NCBI GenBank assembly: GCA_030066855.1
Contig: JASJAU010000001.1
Location: 30,039-94,038, forward strand
Direction: 5' to 3'
DNA length: 64,000 bases
DNA from: Paracoccaceae bacterium
Lineage (GTDB): Bacteria > Pseudomonadota > Alphaproteobacteria > Rhodobacterales > Rhodobacteraceae
Below, piece by piece: positions 48,323 through 57,331 of the stretch (the stretch's first letter is position 1; the number at the start of each line of letters is the position of its first letter). The translations under genes were made by a program, and so were the position numbers. Below the pieces are notes generated by a model. It ran no database searches. It saw only the letters and a list, made by a program, of their open reading frames with translations, and was not told the DNA's origin.

Positions 48323-51300
48323 CCGGCATCGTCGATTGGGCCGCGTCCCGGGCGCGGATGGTCATCGCCTTCATCATCCTGTCGATCCTGGCGGGCGCAT
48401 TCTCCTACGCCGGGCTGCCGAAAGAGGGCGAGCCGGACATCGAGATCCCGGCCCTCTTCGTCTCGGTCCCATTCCCTGGCATCTCAGCCGAAGACGCCGA
48501 GACGCTCCTCGTCAAGCCGATGGAGACCGAGCTTTCCGATCTCGACGGGCTCGACACGATGACCGCGACTGCGTCCGAGGGCTACGCTATCGTCATCCTC
48601 CAGTTTGAATTCGGCTGGGACAAGTCGCAAGTCACCGCCGACGTCCGCGCGGCAATGAACAAAGCCGAAGCGCAGTTCCCCACCGGCGCCGACCAGTACA
48701 CCATCGACGAGTTCAACTTTTCCGAGTTCCCTATTCTCATTGTGAACCTCACAGGCGCCCTGCCTGAACGCACCCTGCTGGCGGTCGCGCAGGACCTTCA
48801 GGACCGGCTTGAAAGCCTCGAGCCGGTGCTGGAAGCCGCGCTTGCGGGACACCGCGATGAGATGGTTGAGGTCGTTATCGATCCCCTCAGGCTCGAAGCC
48901 TACAACGTAACGGCGGACGAGCTGATTGGCGTTGTCGTGAACAACAACCAGCTGATCGCGGCGGGCGAGATCGAGACCGAGACCGGCGCTTTCGCCGTCA
49001 AAATCCCGTCCTCCTTCGACGACCAGCGCGACATCTATACTCTGCCCGTTAAGGTCGATGGCGACCGGGTCGTGACGCTCGGCGATCTCGCCGACATCCG
49101 CCTGACATTCGAAGACCGTGCGGGCACCGCGCGCTTCAACGGCGAGAACACTGTCGCGCTTCAGGTGGTGAAGCGCAAAGGCTTCAACATCATGGACACG
49201 GTCGCGCTGGTGAAGGCCGAGGTTGAGGCCGAAAAGGCGTCCTGGCCCGTCGAGATGCAGGAGGCGATCACGGTAGGCACCTCGAACGACCAGTCGCGCC
49301 AGGTGCAGTCTATGGTCAGTCAGCTCGAAGGATCCGTGCTTACCGCCATCGCGCTCGTGATGATCGTCGTTCTCGCCGCGCTCGGCTCCCGCTCGGCCCT
49401 GCTCGTGGGCTTCGCCATTCCGACCTCATTCCTTCTCTGTTTCGCGCTCCTCGCGGTGATGGAGGTGCCGATCTCGAACATCGTGATGTTCGGACTGATC
49501 CTCGCGGTCGGCATGCTGGTCGATGGCGCGATCGTCGTCGTTGAATATGCCGACAAGCGCATTCAGGAGGGCACCGGTCCGATGCAGGCCTATGTCCAGG
49601 CCGCCAAACGGATGTTCTGGCCGGTCGTCTCGTCGACCGCCACGACGCTCTGCGCCTTCCTGCCCATGCTATTCTGGCCGGGCGTTCCGGGCGAGTTCAT
49701 GGGGATGCTTCCCGTAACCTTGATCTTCGTCCTCTCCGCCTCGCTTGTCGTGGCGCTCGTCTACCTGCCCGTCATGGGCGGCGTCGCCGGGCGGATAAGC
49801 CGGTCCTTCGAACGCGCCAGCCAGGCGCTCGTCCGCTCCACCGCCTATTGGATTCGCGCGGCTCTGGTCCCGCCGGTTCTCTACGGCATGTTCATCGCCG
49901 CGATGCAGGTTCTGAACCCCGCCTACCTTCTCGGCGAAGGCGCCGGCATGGGCGGTTCGCTCTTCGGCGCGGTCCTGTTCGTCGCCATGGCCATGCTCGC
50001 CTCAGTCGTTCTGGGCGCCGCCCGGATCGAACGCCGCCGCACAAGCGTCGCCGCTGGCTACCGGCGCAAGCCCTTCGGACTCGTGATCAGCCCGATCGCC
50101 GGAAACCCGATCATGCCGGTGATCACGGTCGCGGGGATCGCCTTTTTTGTCGTCTCGGTCTTCGGCTATTTCGGCGCCAACAACCGGGGCGTCGAGTTCT
50201 TCGTTGAAAGCGAGCCTGAGCAGGCCATCGTTTACGTCCGGGCGAGGGGTAACCTCTCGCTCGCGGAGAAGGACAATCTGGTCGAGCAGGTCGAAGAGAT
50301 CGTGCTCGCAACCAGCGGCATCGACAGCGCGTTCGCCTTCGCCGGCGCGGGCGGGCTGAACGCCAACACGGGCGGCGCGGCGGGCCCGGTCGACACGATC
50401 GGACAGGTCCAGATCGAGCTGACGCCCTGGGAGGACCGCCCGGCCTATGCCGAGGCAAACAACTATCCGCTTTCCGAGATGGACGGTGACCGCGTTCTTG
50501 AGAAGCTCCAGACGCGGCTAGACGCAATCCCGGGCATCAAGGTCGAAATCCTGAACCTATCTCGCGGCCCCGCCTCGGGCAAACCGGTGCACCTGCGACT
50601 CAAGTCCGACAATTGGGACGACCTCCTCGCAGCGGTCGATACGGTTCGCGCGAAGTACGAGGAAACCGAGGGGCTCATCGAGATCGAAGACAACCTGCCT
50701 CTCCCCGGCATCGACTGGCAGATCAACGTCGACGTCGAGAAGGCGGGCCGCTACGGCGCGAACGTCGCGACCGTCGGCGGCATGGTCCAGCTTGTCACCC
50801 GAGGCATCCTCTTGGACACGATGCGCGTCGACACTTCGGATGAGGAGATCGAGATCCGCGTCCGGCTTCCCGACGAATACCGCGTTCTTTCAACCCTCGA
50901 CGAGCTCAAGGTGCGCACCCGCGACGGCCTCGTGCCGCTCTCGAACTTCATCACGCGCGAGCCGGTCGCGCAGCTAGCCCAGATCAACCGGGTCGAGCAG
51001 AAGCGCTATTTCGACGTGAAGGCCGATGTTGCGCCGGGCCTCCTCAACGCCGAGGGTCTGCCGATCAACCCGAACGAGCGGATCGCGGTCCTGACCGAAT
51101 GGCTGGAGACCGAGCGTCCGCTGCCCCCCGGCATGGACTGGGAATGGACCGGCGATCAGGAGGATCAGGAAGAGAGCCAAGCCTTCCTCCAGGTCGGCTT
51201 CTCCGCAGCGCTCGGTCTGATGTTCATCATCCTGCTCGCCCAGTTCAACTCGTTCTACAACGCCGTCCTCGTGCTCCTCGCCGTGGTCCTCTCCACGACC

Positions 51301-51888
51301 GGCGTGCTGATCGGCATGTTGGTGATGGAGCAGCCGTTCTCGATCATCATGACCGGCACCGGGATCGTCGCGCTCGCGGGGATCGTGGTGAACAACAATA
51401 TCGTCCTGATCGACACCTATCAGGAATATTCCAAGTACATGCCGCGGATCGAAGCGATCATCCGCACGGCCGAGGCGCGCATCCGCCCGGTTCTTTTGAC
51501 CACAATCACGACGATGGCGGGCCTCGCGCCGATGATGTTCGGGCTCAGTCTCGATTTCTTCGGCGGCGGCTATTCTGTCGACAGCCCGACCGCGCTCTGG
51601 TGGAAGCAGCTCGCCACGGCGGTCGTCTTCGGGCTCGGCATCGCGACTTTCCTGACGCTTCTCTTCACGCCATCGATGCTGGCGATCCGCGTCTGGGTCG
51701 AGACTGGCGCCTACCGCTCCTTCACCCGGCTTCGCGCGCTCAGCTACGGCTCGGGCTCGCAGGAAGCGCGGGATCTGGCGCTCGGCAAGGCGGCGCGAAA
51801 GCTCCGGAACCCTGAGATCATCTGGGACGTCGAGAGCGACCCTTCGGCGCCCGGCCGCGCTGGGCCGGAGTTGAGGGCGGCGGAATAG
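48319..51888 (+). CDS. RND efflux transporter permease
   Basis: An inner-membrane proton-driven efflux pump of 1189 aa, about 140 residues longer than AcrB. The start MTGIVDWAASRARMVIAFI leads into periplasmic porter domains and the TM2-6 block (LTAIALVMIVVLAALG, then MFGLILAVGMLVDGAIVVVE). In TM4 the AcrB Asp-Asp pair is here Asp-Gly (VDGAIVV). A second TM block holds GTGIVALAGIVVNNNIVLID. The extra length is mostly in the region between TM6 and TM7, where two more hydrophobic stretches appear (PPVLYGMFIAAMQVL and LFGAVLFVAMAMLASVVLGA). Substrates are unknown; an outer-membrane partner is not in the window. Confidence 0.95.
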   Translation: MTGIVDWAASRARMVIAFIILSILAGAFSYAGLPKEGEPDIEIPALFVSVPFPGISAEDAETLLVKPMETELSDLDGLDTMTATASEGYAIVILQFEFGWDKSQVTADVRAAMNKAEAQFPTGADQYTIDEFNFSEFPILIVNLTGALPERTLLAVAQDLQDRLESLEPVLEAALAGHRDEMVEVVIDPLRLEAYNVTADELIGVVVNNNQLIAAGEIETETGAFAVKIPSSFDDQRDIYTLPVKVDGDRVVTLGDLADIRLTFEDRAGTARFNGENTVALQVVKRKGFNIMDTVALVKAEVEAEKASWPVEMQEAITVGTSNDQSRQVQSMVSQLEGSVLTAIALVMIVVLAALGSRSALLVGFAIPTSFLLCFALLAVMEVPISNIVMFGLILAVGMLVDGAIVVVEYADKRIQEGTGPMQAYVQAAKRMFWPVVSSTATTLCAFLPMLFWPGVPGEFMGMLPVTLIFVLSASLVVALVYLPVMGGVAGRISRSFERASQALVRSTAYWIRAALVPPVLYGMFIAAMQVLNPAYLLGEGAGMGGSLFGAVLFVAMAMLASVVLGAARIERRRTSVAAGYRRKPFGLVISPIAGNPIMPVITVAGIAFFVVSVFGYFGANNRGVEFFVESEPEQAIVYVRARGNLSLAEKDNLVEQVEEIVLATSGIDSAFAFAGAGGLNANTGGAAGPVDTIGQVQIELTPWEDRPAYAEANNYPLSEMDGDRVLEKLQTRLDAIPGIKVEILNLSRGPASGKPVHLRLKSDNWDDLLAAVDTVRAKYEETEGLIEIEDNLPLPGIDWQINVDVEKAGRYGANVATVGGMVQLVTRGILLDTMRVDTSDEEIEIRVRLPDEYRVLSTLDELKVRTRDGLVPLSNFITREPVAQLAQINRVEQKRYFDVKADVAPGLLNAEGLPINPNERIAVLTEWLETERPLPPGMDWEWTGDQEDQEESQAFLQVGFSAALGLMFIILLAQFNSFYNAVLVLLAVVLSTTGVLIGMLVMEQPFSIIMTGTGIVALAGIVVNNNIVLIDTYQEYSKYMPRIEAIIRTAEARIRPVLLTTITTMAGLAPMMFGLSLDFFGGGYSVDSPTALWWKQLATAVVFGLGIATFLTLLFTPSMLAIRVWVETGAYRSFTRLRALSYGSGSQEARDLALGKAARKLRNPEIIWDVESDPSAPGRAGPELRAAE

Positions 51889-51901
51889 AGGCTCTCAACG
51901 T

Positions 51902-53716
51902 TTACGCCGCCTCTTCCGCCTCCGCCGCCTGTCGGTTCCAGAGCGAGGCGTAGCGGCCGTCTTGGGCCAGCAGGGCCTCGTGCCGCCCCTCCTCAACAAT
52001 CTCGCCCTTCTCCAGAACCACGATCCGGTCCGCATCCGCGATGGTGGAGAGGCGGTGGGCGATGGTGATCACTGTCCGGCCCTCGCCCATGGCCTTGAGC
52101 TCCGACTGAATCTCCTGCTCGGTCTCGGTGTCGAGCGCGCTGGTCGCCTCGTCCAGAAGAAGGATCGGCGGGTCCTTCAGAAGCGTCCGTGCGATCCCCA
52201 CCCGTTGTTTTTCGCCGCCGGAGAGCTTCAGTCCGCGCTCACCCACGGTTGTCTCATAGCCGTCCGGCAGGGCCATAATGAAATCGTGGATCTTCGCGGC
52301 GCGAGCGGCCTCCCGTATCTCCTCGCGCGAGGCATCGGGCCGTCCGTAAGCGATGTTGTAGTAGATCGTGTCGTTGAACAGGACCGTATCCTGCGGAACG
52401 ACTCCGATGGCGTCATGCAGGCTGACCTGAGTCACGTCCCGCACGTCCTGCCCATCGATGCGCAAGGCGCCGCCACCGACATCGTAGAACCGAAAAAGCA
52501 GCCGTCCGATGGTGGATTTCCCCGACCCGGACGGGCCCACGATCGCCACAGTCTGACCCGCAGGCACGATCAGACTGACCCCTTTCAGGATGGGCCGCGC
52601 GTCCTCGTAACCGAAGACGATGTCGTCGAACGTGACCTCGCCGCCGTTCACTTGAATCGCCGGCGCGCCGGGCTTGTCTTTGATCTCGCGCGGCTGCTCG
52701 AGAAGATCGAACATATCGCCCATGTCGATCAGGCTTTGCCGGATCTCGCGGTAGACCGTGCCGAGGAAGTTGAGCGGCATGGTGATCTGAATCATGTAGG
52801 CGTTAACCATCACGAAATCGCCGACCGTCAGGTCGCCATTGGCGACGCCCATCGCCGCTAGAACCATGACGCCCACCAGTCCGCAGGTGATGATCAGCGA
52901 CTGTCCGAAGTTCAGAAACCCGAGCGTGTACTGGGTCTTGAGCGCCGCATCGACGTAACGCGACATCGCCCCGTCATAACGCTTGGCCTCCCGCGCTTCG
53001 GCGCCGAAATACTTCACCGTCTCGAAGTTCAGGAGGCTGTCGATCGCCTTCTGGTTGGCGTCAGTGTCCTGGTCGTTCATCTCTTTGCGGATTTTCACGC
53101 GCCATTCGGTGACCCGGAAGGTAAACCAAATGTAAAACGCGATGGTGACCGCGACGATGCCAAGGAGCGAGACATCGAACAGCACGGCTAGGACAACGCC
53201 AATCATGAAAAGCTCGAGGATCAGCGGCCCGACGGAGAAGAGCATGAATCTGAGCAGGAACTCGACGCCCTTGACTCCGCGCTCGATAATCCGGCTGAGC
53301 CCGCCGGTTTTGCGCGTGATGTGATAGCGCAGGCTCATGTTGTGGATATGCGTGAATGTCTCGAGCGCGAGCTGTCTCAGCGCCCTCTGACCTACGGCGG
53401 CGAAGATGACGCTCTGAAGCTGCTGAAAGCCGACATTGAGAAGCCGCGCCATGCCGTAAGCGACGGTCAGCCCGACCGCGCCAAGCCCCAGTGCCCAGGC
53501 CGCGTCGACCCCCTCTCCCGCGAGCGTATCGACCGCAGCCTTGTAGAAGAACGGCGTTGAGACGGACACGACCTTGGCCAGGATTAGCGCGATCATCGCC
53601 AGTACGACCCGGCGCTTCACCCAGGTCTCGCCCTCAGGCCAAAGATAGGGCGCGACCTTGCGAATCGTGCGCCATCCGCTCTCGCGCTCTCTCGCTGCTG
53701 AATAGGTGTCGCTCAC
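51902..53716 (-). CDS. Atm1/HMT1-type ABC exporter (fused permease and ATPase)
   Basis: A 604-aa half-transporter that would work as a homodimer. The six-helix domain comes first, then the ATPase with Walker A GPSGSGKSTIGRLLFRFYDV, signature LSGGEKQRVGIARTLLKDPP, and Walker B LLLDEATSALDTETEQE. The permease contains YHITRKTGGLSRIIERGVKG and the NFETVKYFGAE segment typical of the Atm1/HMT1 group, which exports glutathione conjugates and glutathione-bound metals. Substrate here is inferred from family only. It is convergent with the RND operon (13 bp). Confidence 0.92.
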   Translation of the reverse strand: MSDTYSAARERESGWRTIRKVAPYLWPEGETWVKRRVVLAMIALILAKVVSVSTPFFYKAAVDTLAGEGVDAAWALGLGAVGLTVAYGMARLLNVGFQQLQSVIFAAVGQRALRQLALETFTHIHNMSLRYHITRKTGGLSRIIERGVKGVEFLLRFMLFSVGPLILELFMIGVVLAVLFDVSLLGIVAVTIAFYIWFTFRVTEWRVKIRKEMNDQDTDANQKAIDSLLNFETVKYFGAEAREAKRYDGAMSRYVDAALKTQYTLGFLNFGQSLIITCGLVGVMVLAAMGVANGDLTVGDFVMVNAYMIQITMPLNFLGTVYREIRQSLIDMGDMFDLLEQPREIKDKPGAPAIQVNGGEVTFDDIVFGYEDARPILKGVSLIVPAGQTVAIVGPSGSGKSTIGRLLFRFYDVGGGALRIDGQDVRDVTQVSLHDAIGVVPQDTVLFNDTIYYNIAYGRPDASREEIREAARAAKIHDFIMALPDGYETTVGERGLKLSGGEKQRVGIARTLLKDPPILLLDEATSALDTETEQEIQSELKAMGEGRTVITIAHRLSTIADADRIVVLEKGEIVEEGRHEALLAQDGRYASLWNRQAAEAEEAA

Positions 53717-53770
53717 GTCTGTCCCCTGGCCGGACGGCCACTCTAATGCTGCCGAACGGGAATGACCAGA

Positions 53771-55330
53771 TTAGGGCGTCGCCTCGCCAGGCACGGTGAA
53801 GATCTGACCGGGATAGATGAGATCCGGGTCGCGGATGCGGTCGACGTTGGCCTCGAAAACGCGGACATAGAGAATGCCCTCTCCGTAGCGCTCTCGCGCA
53901 ATACCCCAAAGCGTGTTCCCGGGCTGCACGGTAACCAGACGCACAGGCGATTGCTGCGCCGCGCCGCTGGTGTCGAGCGCGCGGATCGCTTCAACCGGCT
54001 CCCGTCGGAAGGGCGTCTCGGCCCGGGACACGACCGCGCCCTCCTCGTCAATCTCGTCGACTCTGAGAGTGTAGGTGCCTGTGTCGATTTCGGGCAGGTC
54101 AGCGCGCCACTGGCCGTCCTCGCCGATATCCGCATCCAGGATCGGCGTGTTGTCCAGGTAGACGCGTACGCTCGAGCTTCCGGTCGAGCGTCCCGACAGC
54201 GCGACCTCGCCCTCGCTATCATAGCTGATCGCGTCGATCGACACGTTGTCCTGCACCTGCGGCGGGCCGCCACCCGATTGGAGAACACGCACCCCCTCTT
54301 GATCCGCCAGAAGAACCGTCGGCGCAGCGGGCTGGGCGGGTGCCTCTTCGACAGGCGAAGCCGGCGCAACCGCAGGGGCTTCCACTTCGGTGGCGTCTTC
54401 GGCGGCAACCTGCTCCGTGCCGGTCTCAGTCTCTTCGGCTTCGGCAGCGTCCTCGGTTGCGGTTTGCTCCGCTTCGGTCTCAGGCTCTTCTTGCGCGGCA
54501 GGGGCATCTGCCGCCGCGACTTCCTCGGCGCCGCTTTCCGCATCAGCATCCGGCGATGCGGCGGCGGTCTCCAAAGCGCTCTCAGACGGTTCAGTCTCTG
54601 TGGTCTCCTCCGTCGCTGGCTCAGGCGCCTCGACCGTTTTCTCTTCATTCGGCGCCGCCTCGGCCACTTCGACCTCCGGGCTCGGCGTGAGGATCACGCT
54701 GGCGTCCGCATCGCGCGTGGCGCCGTCGGCGAAAGTCTCAACCAGCGTCAGGACGCGCGGCGCGTCGGACCGTCCTAAATTCACCAGCGCGACGAACCCG
54801 CCGTCACTCTCGACATCGGCGCGGGCAACCTCGGCCGCATCGAGGAAAAGCACCACCAGCGATCCCGGAGAGGCGCGACCCGCGATGACGGCGGCGCCAT
54901 CGGGCTCCACGCGCACGATATCGAACGTCGCGCTCGGGCGCGGCTCGGGCGCGGGGTTTTCAGTGGCGGTCTCCTCTTCCTCCGCTTGCGGCGGCTCAGC
55001 CGCCTCCGCATCAGCGACGTCCTCTCCAGCTTCCGGGGTGGGCGGCTCAGAAGGCGCCTCGGCTACGGGCTCTTCCGGTTCAGGGGCGGGCTCAGCAGGC
55101 GCCTCGGCCACGGGCTCTTCCGTCGCCTCTTCCTCCACCTCGGCCGTCTCCTCAGGCGCAGGGGCTGTCGCCTCCGGCTCTTGCGCCACCTCCTCGACAA
55201 CAGGCGGCGGGTCCGCCGAGGGAGCGGTCTCCTCCGCGACGGGCGCCTCCTCCGGGCGGGTCGCAAAGAACACCACCAGCGCCACCGCAAGAACGGCCAG
55301 CACGCCGCCGCCAACCCAGATCGCTTTCAC
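53771..55330 (-). CDS. LysM-domain envelope protein with long acidic linker
   Basis: A 519-aa protein anchored by an N-terminal helix (KAIWVGGGVLAVLAVALVVFFA). The C-terminal LysM domain reads VTVQPGNTLWGIARERYGEG then the ILYVRVFEANVDRIRDPDLI segment, so it should bind peptidoglycan. In between, two Glu/Ala/Pro-rich low-complexity stretches (about residues 25-135 and 215-345) flank beta-sandwich-like segments (VRVEPDGAAVIAGRASPGSL, and again ISYDSEGEVALSGRSTGSSS) that look like duplicated Ig-like domains. The GTG at 55330 has GGGAG 9 bases upstream; 55408 gives a poor N-terminus. Confidence 0.88.
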   Translation of the reverse strand: MKAIWVGGGVLAVLAVALVVFFATRPEEAPVAEETAPSADPPPVVEEVAQEPEATAPAPEETAEVEEEATEEPVAEAPAEPAPEPEEPVAEAPSEPPTPEAGEDVADAEAAEPPQAEEEETATENPAPEPRPSATFDIVRVEPDGAAVIAGRASPGSLVVLFLDAAEVARADVESDGGFVALVNLGRSDAPRVLTLVETFADGATRDADASVILTPSPEVEVAEAAPNEEKTVEAPEPATEETTETEPSESALETAAASPDADAESGAEEVAAADAPAAQEEPETEAEQTATEDAAEAEETETGTEQVAAEDATEVEAPAVAPASPVEEAPAQPAAPTVLLADQEGVRVLQSGGGPPQVQDNVSIDAISYDSEGEVALSGRSTGSSSVRVYLDNTPILDADIGEDGQWRADLPEIDTGTYTLRVDEIDEEGAVVSRAETPFRREPVEAIRALDTSGAAQQSPVRLVTVQPGNTLWGIARERYGEGILYVRVFEANVDRIRDPDLIYPGQIFTVPGEATP

Positions 55331-55455
55331 GTGCGAAATCTCCCGCCTTCGGGTCCCATCCCCATACGCGCCGCCGTCTCCGACGCGGCGCTTGAGCGAA
55401 CATAGCAACGCCGCTATCAGGGGTCAAAACACCTTTCGAGCAAAGGATTTGCGTG

Positions 55456-56013
55456 ATGACCGCCCCCTATTCCGTTTGCGTCTACTGCGGCTCCCGCGCC
55501 GGGGCGGACCCGGCCTTTCTCACCGCCGCCGAGGACCTCGGCCTTTCGATCGCGCACAAGGGATGGCGGCTCGTTTACGGGGCCGGCGACGTGGGCATCA
55601 TGGGTGCCGTCGCGGCCTCTGCCGCCAAAGCGGGCGGCGAGACCTTGGGCGTCATCCCCGCGCATCTCGTCTCAGTCGAGGCGCCGCGCGGCGTCGGCGG
55701 ACCGCGCATCGTCACCGAGACGATGCATGAGCGCAAAAAGGTCATGTTCATGAACGCCGACGCCGTGATCGTCCTGCCCGGCGGCGCCGGGTCGCTCGAC
55801 GAGTTCTTCGAGGTGCTCACCTGGCGTCAGCTCGGCTTGCACGACAAGCCGGTCGTGTTGATCAACGTCGCCGACTACTGGCGGCCCCTCATCGATCTGG
55901 TCCAGCACGTGGTCGACAAAGGTTTTGCGGACCCGAGTCTCATGGGCCACTTCCGCGTCGAGCCGACGGTCGCCCTGGCGCTGGCGCATCTCCGCAAGGA
56001 CCAGATCGGATAA
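55456..56013 (+). CDS. LOG-family (TIGR00730) nucleotide phosphoribohydrolase-like protein
   Basis: A 185-aa Rossmann-fold protein of the LOG group, which in plants and some bacteria removes ribose 5-phosphate from cytokinin nucleotides and in others acts on AMP-like nucleotides. The signature is IVLPGGAGSLDEFFEVLTWR, with the upstream MHERKKVMFMNADA and the start SVCVYCGSRAGADP. AAAGGA lies about 8 bases before the ATG. It is divergent from the LysM gene and convergent with sodB, with a shared terminator between. Confidence 0.92.
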   Translation: MTAPYSVCVYCGSRAGADPAFLTAAEDLGLSIAHKGWRLVYGAGDVGIMGAVAASAAKAGGETLGVIPAHLVSVEAPRGVGGPRIVTETMHERKKVMFMNADAVIVLPGGAGSLDEFFEVLTWRQLGLHDKPVVLINVADYWRPLIDLVQHVVDKGFADPSLMGHFRVEPTVALALAHLRKDQIG

Positions 56014-56014
56014 A

Positions 56015-56041
56015 TAAAGGGCCGCGCGAAGCGGCCCCTTT
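56015..56041. terminator. Terminator between the LOG-family gene and sodB
   Basis: A GC-rich hairpin (AAAGGGCCGC paired with GCGGCCCCTTT, one bulged C) around a GCGAA loop, immediately after the stop at 56013 and 18 bp before the sodB stop. It can serve both strands. Confidence 0.75.
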
Positions 56042-56059
56042 CTGCGCAATTCGGTTGGA

Positions 56060-56659
56060 TCACATCCGGCTGGCGACGTTTTCCCAGTTCACCAGATTGT
56101 CCAGGAAGTTCGTGAGGTAAGCCGGACGCTTGTTCCGGAAGTCGATGTAGTAGCTGTGCTCCCAGACATCGCAGCCGAGAAGCGCGGTCTGGCCGAAGCA
56201 CAGTGGGTTCACGCCGTTCTCGGTCTTGGTCACGGCGAGCGAGCCATCGGTGTTCTTCACAAGCCAGGCCCAGCCAGAGCCGAACTGCCCGGCGCCGGCG
56301 GCGGAGAACTGCGATTTGAACTCATCGACCGAGCCGAAGCTCTCGACAAGCGCGCTTTCCAACTCGCCGGGCATCGCGCTGTCGCCCGGACCCATCATCT
56401 CCCAGAACTGGTTATGGTTCCAAAGCTGGCTGATGTTGTTGAAGATGCCGTTCTGGGCCACCGCGTTCGCGTCATAGGTGCCGGTGATGATCTCCTCCAT
56501 CGACTTGTCGGCCCATTCCGTGCCTTCGATCAGCTTGTTGCCGTTATCGACATAGGCCTTGTGGTGCAGGTCGTGATGGTATTCCAGCGTCTCCTGGCTC
56601 ATGCCCTTAGAAGCCAGAGCGTCGTGGGCGTAGGGAAGATCGGGAAGTTCGAAAGCCAT
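56060..56659 (-). CDS. sodB: Iron superoxide dismutase
   Basis: A cytoplasmic Fe/Mn superoxide dismutase of 199 aa. Metal ligands are visible as His in TLEYHHDLHHKAYVD, His in LWNHNQFWEMM, and the DVWEHSYYIDF pair (Asp and His). The Gln of Fe-type enzymes appears in the NNISQLWNHNQF region, so the iron form is favoured, though cambialism is possible. The start at 56659 has GAGGGG 5 bases upstream. Confidence 0.95.
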   Translation of the reverse strand: MAFELPDLPYAHDALASKGMSQETLEYHHDLHHKAYVDNGNKLIEGTEWADKSMEEIITGTYDANAVAQNGIFNNISQLWNHNQFWEMMGPGDSAMPGELESALVESFGSVDEFKSQFSAAGAGQFGSGWAWLVKNTDGSLAVTKTENGVNPLCFGQTALLGCDVWEHSYYIDFRNKRPAYLTNFLDNLVNWENVASRM

Positions 56660-56749
56660 TGGGGCCCCTCTCAATTGGCAGGTGCGTCAGATGCGCCTTA
56701 CCTGTGGCGTTCCGGCTCCGGGGTCAAGGCGAATGGGGCGGGTTTCGGT

Positions 56750-57331
56750 CTAGTCGCCCGCGAAATACCCGGGTTCAGCGCCGGAAGCCGAGGCTGTCTT
56801 GAGCAACTCGAAGACATAGCCCGCAGCCGAACGGAAACAGACGACCATCGCCTCTCCTTCGGCCTCGAACCAGAAGGCGGCGGCCGCCTGCGCCAGACGG
56901 GTGCGGCGGACCGCGCCGACAGGACAAGCCCCTACGCTCATATCCGCGGGCGTCAGCTTGGCGAGCGTGTCCCGGACAGCGCCATCATCGCCTGAGAGGC
57001 GAAAGACCGCCCGCGCGTCCGACACGTTGACGGCGAGGTGGTGCTGGCCCGCAAGAGCGCTCTCTAGCTTCCCGACAAGATCGCCGGCGGCATCATGATC
57101 GCATGTCAGCATAAGCTCGTCCGGCGACATCCAGAGAAGCGCGTTGGCGCCCACACGTTCCATGCCGCGCTCGGCCGGTGCGCGAATGCCCGTGGCCGCC
57201 TGAACGGCGTCAGTGAATGTGGCGTCGGTGAGATCACCCCGGATCGTGACCATGCCGCAAAGACCCGCCTCCTCGACGCGGATCGCGCCGGAGGACGCCG
57301 CCTCGGACAGGGCGCTTGCGAGATCAACCAT
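56750..57331 (-). CDS. soxG: Sarcosine oxidase gamma subunit
   Basis: The 193-aa gamma subunit of heterotetrameric sarcosine oxidase, structural and related to the GcvT/YgfZ fold. Visible family segments are GANALLWMSPDELMLTCDHD and VGACPVGAVRRTRLAQAAAA. The start at 57331 has GGGGAG 7 bases upstream and overlaps the soxA stop by 8 bp, so it is coupled to soxA. It is last in the soxBDAG operon. Confidence 0.92.
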   Translation of the reverse strand: MVDLASALSEAASSGAIRVEEAGLCGMVTIRGDLTDATFTDAVQAATGIRAPAERGMERVGANALLWMSPDELMLTCDHDAAGDLVGKLESALAGQHHLAVNVSDARAVFRLSGDDGAVRDTLAKLTPADMSVGACPVGAVRRTRLAQAAAAFWFEAEGEAMVVCFRSAAGYVFELLKTASASGAEPGYFAGD

